NCBI GenBank assembly: GCA_001790855.1
Contig: MGDH01000004.1
Coordinates: 2,350 to 66,349, forward strand
Direction of reading: 5' to 3'
Length of the DNA stretch: 64,000 nt
Source: Candidatus Schekmanbacteria bacterium RIFCSPLOWO2_02_FULL_38_14
GTDB taxonomy: Bacteria > Schekmanbacteria > GWA2-38-11
Part shown: positions 61,124-64,000 of the stretch, one piece after another
How positions within the stretch are numbered: position 1 is the first letter of the stretch
Layout of the letters: the number at the start of each line of letters is the position of its first letter
The notes under the pieces: generated by a model
Seen by the model: only the letters and a program-made list of their open reading frames with translations
What the model was told of the DNA's origin: nothing
The model's database searches: none
Translations under genes and position numbers: made by a program

Positions 61124-62119
61124 TCACGGTATCTTTCTCAGCCACGTATTGCTGAAAATCATCTCCATTAGTATTGCAATTATCCCAATAACTAAAAAAT
61201 AATAAAATAGTTCATTATATTCATAAAAAGTTTTTATTTCCACTTTGGTTTTTTCCATCGCATCTATCTGCCTGTAAATCTTAATCAAAGCCTCTGAGTC
61301 CACAGCCTTGAAATACTGGCCTCCGGTAATCTTTGCTATGTCCTGAAGTGTCTCTTCATCAATGTCAACGCTCTGATAGATGTACCTTTTGCCAAAGAAT
61401 GTATCCACAAGAAACGGAACTTCTCCATGCGTTCCAACTCCTATTGTATATACCTTAATCCCGTAGGTACGGGCAATTTCCGCAGCCGTCTGAGGGAAAA
61501 GGCTTCCAAAATTGTTTCTTCCATCTGTAAGAAGAATAATCACTTTTGATTTGCTCTTGATGTTTTTTATTCTTTGTACTGCTATACCCAGCGCAGAACC
61601 GATGGCAGTACCATCCCCTGCAACTCCAATCTTTACATTCTGAAGAAAGCTCAGCAATATGTTGTAATCAAGCGTTAGAGGGCACTGGGTAAAAGCATGT
61701 TCAGCGAATACTACCATTCCGATTCTGTCATTCACTCTCTTGTTTATGAATTCTCGTACCACCCTTTTTGCAATTTCAAGTCTGTTGACCCTCTCACCGT
61801 TAATCTCAAAATCCATTGCCTGCATGCTTCCTGAAGTGTCAAGGACTAACATTATATCTATCCCCTCTGAAGTTACTTCTGTGAACTTGTTCCCGCTCTG
61901 AGGTCTTGCAAGACTGACTATTATCAGCATAATTCCGGCAATCCGCAGCAATACCAGAATGTATCTGAATCTTACAGTCCTTGGAATCCTGAGCCTTTTA
62001 AACCTCTCAATTGAAGAATACTGAATCCTTCCGCTTCTGCTTCCCTTTTTGTAATCATAAATGATAAAAGAAATTATTAATAGCAGGAGAAGAAACCATG
62101 GGTCATGGAATTTAAACAT
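61124..62119 (-). CDS. batA: BatA-like VWA membrane protein
   Basis: A 331-residue VWA protein: N-terminal helices (FLLLLLIISFIIYDYKK, FRYILVLLRIAGIMLIIVSLARP), MIDAS DTSGSMQAMD, VVFAEHAFTQCPLTLDYNILL, and ILLTDGRNNFG, then a C-terminal helix. It is clearly a sister of batB, with the same signature LARPQSGNKF and the same topology. It is 40 bases after the 62160 gene. Confidence 0.87.
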   Translation of the reverse strand: MFKFHDPWFLLLLLIISFIIYDYKKGSRSGRIQYSSIERFKRLRIPRTVRFRYILVLLRIAGIMLIIVSLARPQSGNKFTEVTSEGIDIMLVLDTSGSMQAMDFEINGERVNRLEIAKRVVREFINKRVNDRIGMVVFAEHAFTQCPLTLDYNILLSFLQNVKIGVAGDGTAIGSALGIAVQRIKNIKSKSKVIILLTDGRNNFGSLFPQTAAEIARTYGIKVYTIGVGTHGEVPFLVDTFFGKRYIYQSVDIDEETLQDIAKITGGQYFKAVDSEALIKIYRQIDAMEKTKVEIKTFYEYNELFYYFLVIGIIAILMEMIFSNTWLRKIP

Positions 62120-62159
62120 AATTAATCTCTGTGAAATATCTTCTTAAAAATTCTTATGT

Positions 62160-62951
62160 CTAGAACTGTTTTGAATTTGGAATTTGTGATTTGGAATTTA
62201 ATGCTTCCCCTTCCTCTTTTGTTCCTTCAATGAACTTCAAAAAATCCTCTTCAATTCTTTCTGTTTCTTCTTTTAAAGGAAAATGCTTGGCAAATTTTAC
62301 CAAATCAGTTGTCAGAAGAAAATCCCTGCCAATCAAAAAATGGCTTTCTGGAAAAATTCCTGTTTTCTGAATTAATGGAATAATCTCTTCCGAGGTTCGC
62401 TCAGTGGCAGGGAATAAAAACCTTTTTTCAAGGTATCTTCTGAAAATTTCAGAAAAGGCAAAATAAAACTTTTGGTATTCCCCGTTCTCTAAGAATCTTT
62501 TTTCCTTTAGCTGAGTAAGCTCCCTGAAAGCAATCTCATGTGGAGGTATGAAAATCTGAGCCTCAGTTTTTTTCTTCCTGTTCTTAAAATAAAAATAACC
62601 CAACAGGACAAGGCATATAAGGATTATTATTATTGCGGCAATTAATAAAATTTTTCTGTAGTCTCTTTCTATTTTCTCAAGTGGTTTAATATCAATAATA
62701 TCCCTTTCCCTGCCTTCTGATAATCCCCCTGAATCCCCCTTTGTCAAAGAGGGACTAAGGGGGATTTTTTCTTTTTCAAAGGAAGATGATAGCAGGTCAG
62801 GAGACCTGCCACTACCCTGGGTAGAATCGGGTCTCCTGACCCTATTTTCATTAATCCCTAAACTGTTCTGCGAAAAAAATGCTCCCATTGAAAGAGAATA
62901 GACTAACAGGATAAATATTAATGAAAACAACAGAACCTTTTTTGAAATCAT
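62160..62951 (-). CDS. Bat-cluster membrane protein (DUF4381-like) with repeat insertions
   Basis: A 263-residue protein: signal or anchor helix (1-27), a linker, then a second helix (KILLIAAIIIILICLVLLGYFYF, near 101-123) and a cytoplasmic helical domain typical of the small protein between DUF58 and BatA. The linker (about 36-80) is built of repeats read in frame: two REPs (62792-62842, giving RPDSTQGSGRSPDL) and a CCCCCTTT hairpin unit (62703-62767, giving SPSLTKGDSGG). The last residues (NSKSQIPNSKQF) come from the AT-rich repeat. Its start abuts the DUF58 stop. Confidence 0.8.
   Translation of the reverse strand: MISKKVLLFSLIFILLVYSLSMGAFFSQNSLGINENRVRRPDSTQGSGRSPDLLSSSFEKEKIPLSPSLTKGDSGGLSEGRERDIIDIKPLEKIERDYRKILLIAAIIIILICLVLLGYFYFKNRKKKTEAQIFIPPHEIAFRELTQLKEKRFLENGEYQKFYFAFSEIFRRYLEKRFLFPATERTSEEIIPLIQKTGIFPESHFLIGRDFLLTTDLVKFAKHFPLKEETERIEEDFLKFIEGTKEEGEALNSKSQIPNSKQF
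62792..62842. repeat. Head-to-head REP pair, family 1, inside a coding sequence
   Basis: GCAGGTCAGGAGACCTGCC with CTAC at 62812-62815 (GTAG on the minus strand), five bases, then GTAG (62821-62824) and GGGTCTCCTGACCC. It is the same family as the REPs at 53695 and 54005, arranged divergently (BIME-like), and lies in frame within the gene at 62160-62951. Confidence 0.8.
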
Positions 62952-63830
62952 CTATATCATCCTCTTTTCTCTCATCTTGAAAAACTTTATTATCGGGTGC
63001 ACATAGGGGGCATCAGTTCTTATATCTATGCTGTCAAGATTTATTGCTCTAAAGAAACTTTTCCTCTGGGCAAGCTCGCTTTTCACCAAAAAATCAAATC
63101 CTTTTCTGAACATGTAATCTCCTGTATCAACTAAAATATTCTCCCCTGTTTCAGCATCTTCTATTTCCATTAAACCGACTTCCGGAAGTTCTGTTTCCTT
63201 GGGGTCGGTTACAGTTATTGCTATCAAGTCATGCTCCTTGTTTGTAATCTTAAGAGGTTTTTCATAGCCTGCAGTTAAAAAATCAGATATTAAAAAACAT
63301 ATGGCTTTTCTGTTCAGAACTCTGTTCAAGAAATCAAGGGCAACCCCTATATCAGTTCCCTTATGCTTTGGAGTATAACTCAGTACCTCTCTTATTACTC
63401 TCCATACATAGCTTTTTCCTTTTTTGGGAGGGAGGAACTTTTCGACCCTGTCAGAAAAAATCAGAAGCCCGACCTTATCATTGTTCCTGATGGCAAGGCA
63501 TGCAAGAACTGCAGCTATTTCAGCAGAAAGCTCATTTTTAAAACGGCTGACTGTTCCAAACCTTCCTGAATAAGATACATCAACAAGGAGCATTACAGTC
63601 AGTTCTCTTTCTTCCCTGTAAACTTTTACAAAAGGTGTCCCCATCCGGGCTGTAACATTCCAGTCAATTGACCTTATATCATCACCTGGCTGGTATTCCC
63701 TGACCTCCTCAAACTCCATCCCTCTCCCCCTGAAAGCAGACTCATATTCACCAGCCATAACTGCATTTACAAGGTGTTTTGTCCGGATATGGATACTCTT
63801 TATTTTCTTTAGAATTTCAGAAGAAAGCAT
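62952..63830 (-). CDS. DUF58 domain protein (Bat cluster)
   Basis: A 292-residue DUF58/VWA-like protein: GRGMEFEEVREYQPGDDIRSIDWNVTARMGTPFVKVYREERELTVMLLVDVSYSG has the DUF58 motif and a degenerate MIDAS (DVSYSG). In Bat clusters it comes after the MoxR-type AAA ATPase, which would lie beyond the window's right edge. It is the first gene here of DUF58-membrane protein-batA-batB-batC-batD-batE. Confidence 0.88.
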   Translation of the reverse strand: MLSSEILKKIKSIHIRTKHLVNAVMAGEYESAFRGRGMEFEEVREYQPGDDIRSIDWNVTARMGTPFVKVYREERELTVMLLVDVSYSGRFGTVSRFKNELSAEIAAVLACLAIRNNDKVGLLIFSDRVEKFLPPKKGKSYVWRVIREVLSYTPKHKGTDIGVALDFLNRVLNRKAICFLISDFLTAGYEKPLKITNKEHDLIAITVTDPKETELPEVGLMEIEDAETGENILVDTGDYMFRKGFDFLVKSELAQRKSFFRAINLDSIDIRTDAPYVHPIIKFFKMREKRMI

Positions 63831-63840
63831 AAATTAACCT

Positions 63841-63950
63841 ATAACTTATGACTCATAACTTATGACTCATAATAAAAAGGGTTCAAGGAGTCCAGGTGTC
63901 AAGGGTTCAAGTTAAAATCAAAGTGCCTGCCTACCGTCAGGCAGGCAAAA
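63841..63950. repeat. Repeat cluster at the right edge
   Basis: Two tandem copies of ATAACTTATGACTC at 63841-63868, then GGGTTCAAGGAGTCCAGG and GTCAAGGGTTCAAG (63878-63911), then a palindrome TGCCTGCC-TACCG-TCAGGCAGGCA near 63926-63950. No coding region is visible between here and 64000. Confidence 0.65.
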
Positions 63951-64000
63951 TGACAAATTAAAATTTAAAGATTCAATTCAAAAATTTTGATATTTTATTT

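Noticed and set aside
1-64000. CRISPR array
   Set aside because: The repeats seen are dispersed, imperfect palindromes at irregular distances. No regular repeat-spacer pattern or cas gene is visible.

Overview
The window is 64 kb of moderately AT-rich bacterial chromosome, densely packed, mostly on the minus strand, with no rRNA, tRNA or CRISPR visible. The gene content points to a Gram-negative-type, anaerobic or microaerophilic, uncultured bacterium. Evidence: an AsmA-type envelope protein, three rubrerythrin/ferritin-like proteins with ferredoxin and rubredoxin, UbiE/UbiA quinone enzymes, an Aquifex-type aconitase, a BatABCDE aerotolerance cluster, and multi-domain sensor kinases. A Nitrospirota-, Desulfobacterota- or Schekmanbacteria-like lineage would fit, but the sequence alone does not settle this.

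Layout. 1-6.2 kb: carbon metabolism (SDR, aspartase, 2-oxoacid dehydrogenase E2, E1 beta and E1 alpha, without E3). 6.2-12 kb: anaerobic oxidative-stress genes (ferritin-like proteins, rubredoxin, ferredoxin, NADH:acceptor flavoprotein), NrnA and PepA. 12.4-20.1 kb: principal-type sigma factor, a MerR regulator divergent from a ferredoxin-NADP reductase-like flavoprotein, and an overlapping operon of two histidine kinases around a nitroreductase. 20.3-33.8 kb: the most distinctive region. It reads MarR regulator, BchH-type chelatase large subunit, ChlI, ChlI-ChlD, a third ChlI with an altered Walker B, a His-rich membrane protein that looks like the amputated front half of a P-type ATPase, a complete P1B metal ATPase, and a NicO/UreH-like His-rich membrane protein. 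No other bacteriochlorophyll gene is present, so it looks like a metal-handling and tetrapyrrole-metalation island of unknown product. 34-42 kb: housekeeping (RsmI, PfkB kinase, SppA, aminotransferase, UbiE, UbiA). 42-48 kb: beta-propeller secreted proteins, aconitase, a small HTH protein, a PNPOx-like protein. 48-56 kb: AsmA-like protein, RlmN, a decayed ferredoxin/aldehyde oxidoreductase locus, a decayed REP-associated transposase with its REPs, a DAO-family flavoenzyme and RecA. 56.5-63.8 kb: the Bat cluster (DUF58, a membrane protein, BatA, BatB, BatC, BatD, BatE).

The region is heavily sown with small repeats: eight copies of a GTCATTGCGAG palindromic element, two REP families with a GTAG foot, a GGGTTCAAGG family, C-rich hairpins and AT-rich tracts. 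Some have inserted in frame into genes (UbiE and the Bat-cluster membrane protein), and they fill nearly every junction of the chelatase/metal operon. Several genes are visibly decaying: the AOR locus, the REP transposase, the tail of the LVIVD protein, and a duplicated NicO tail.
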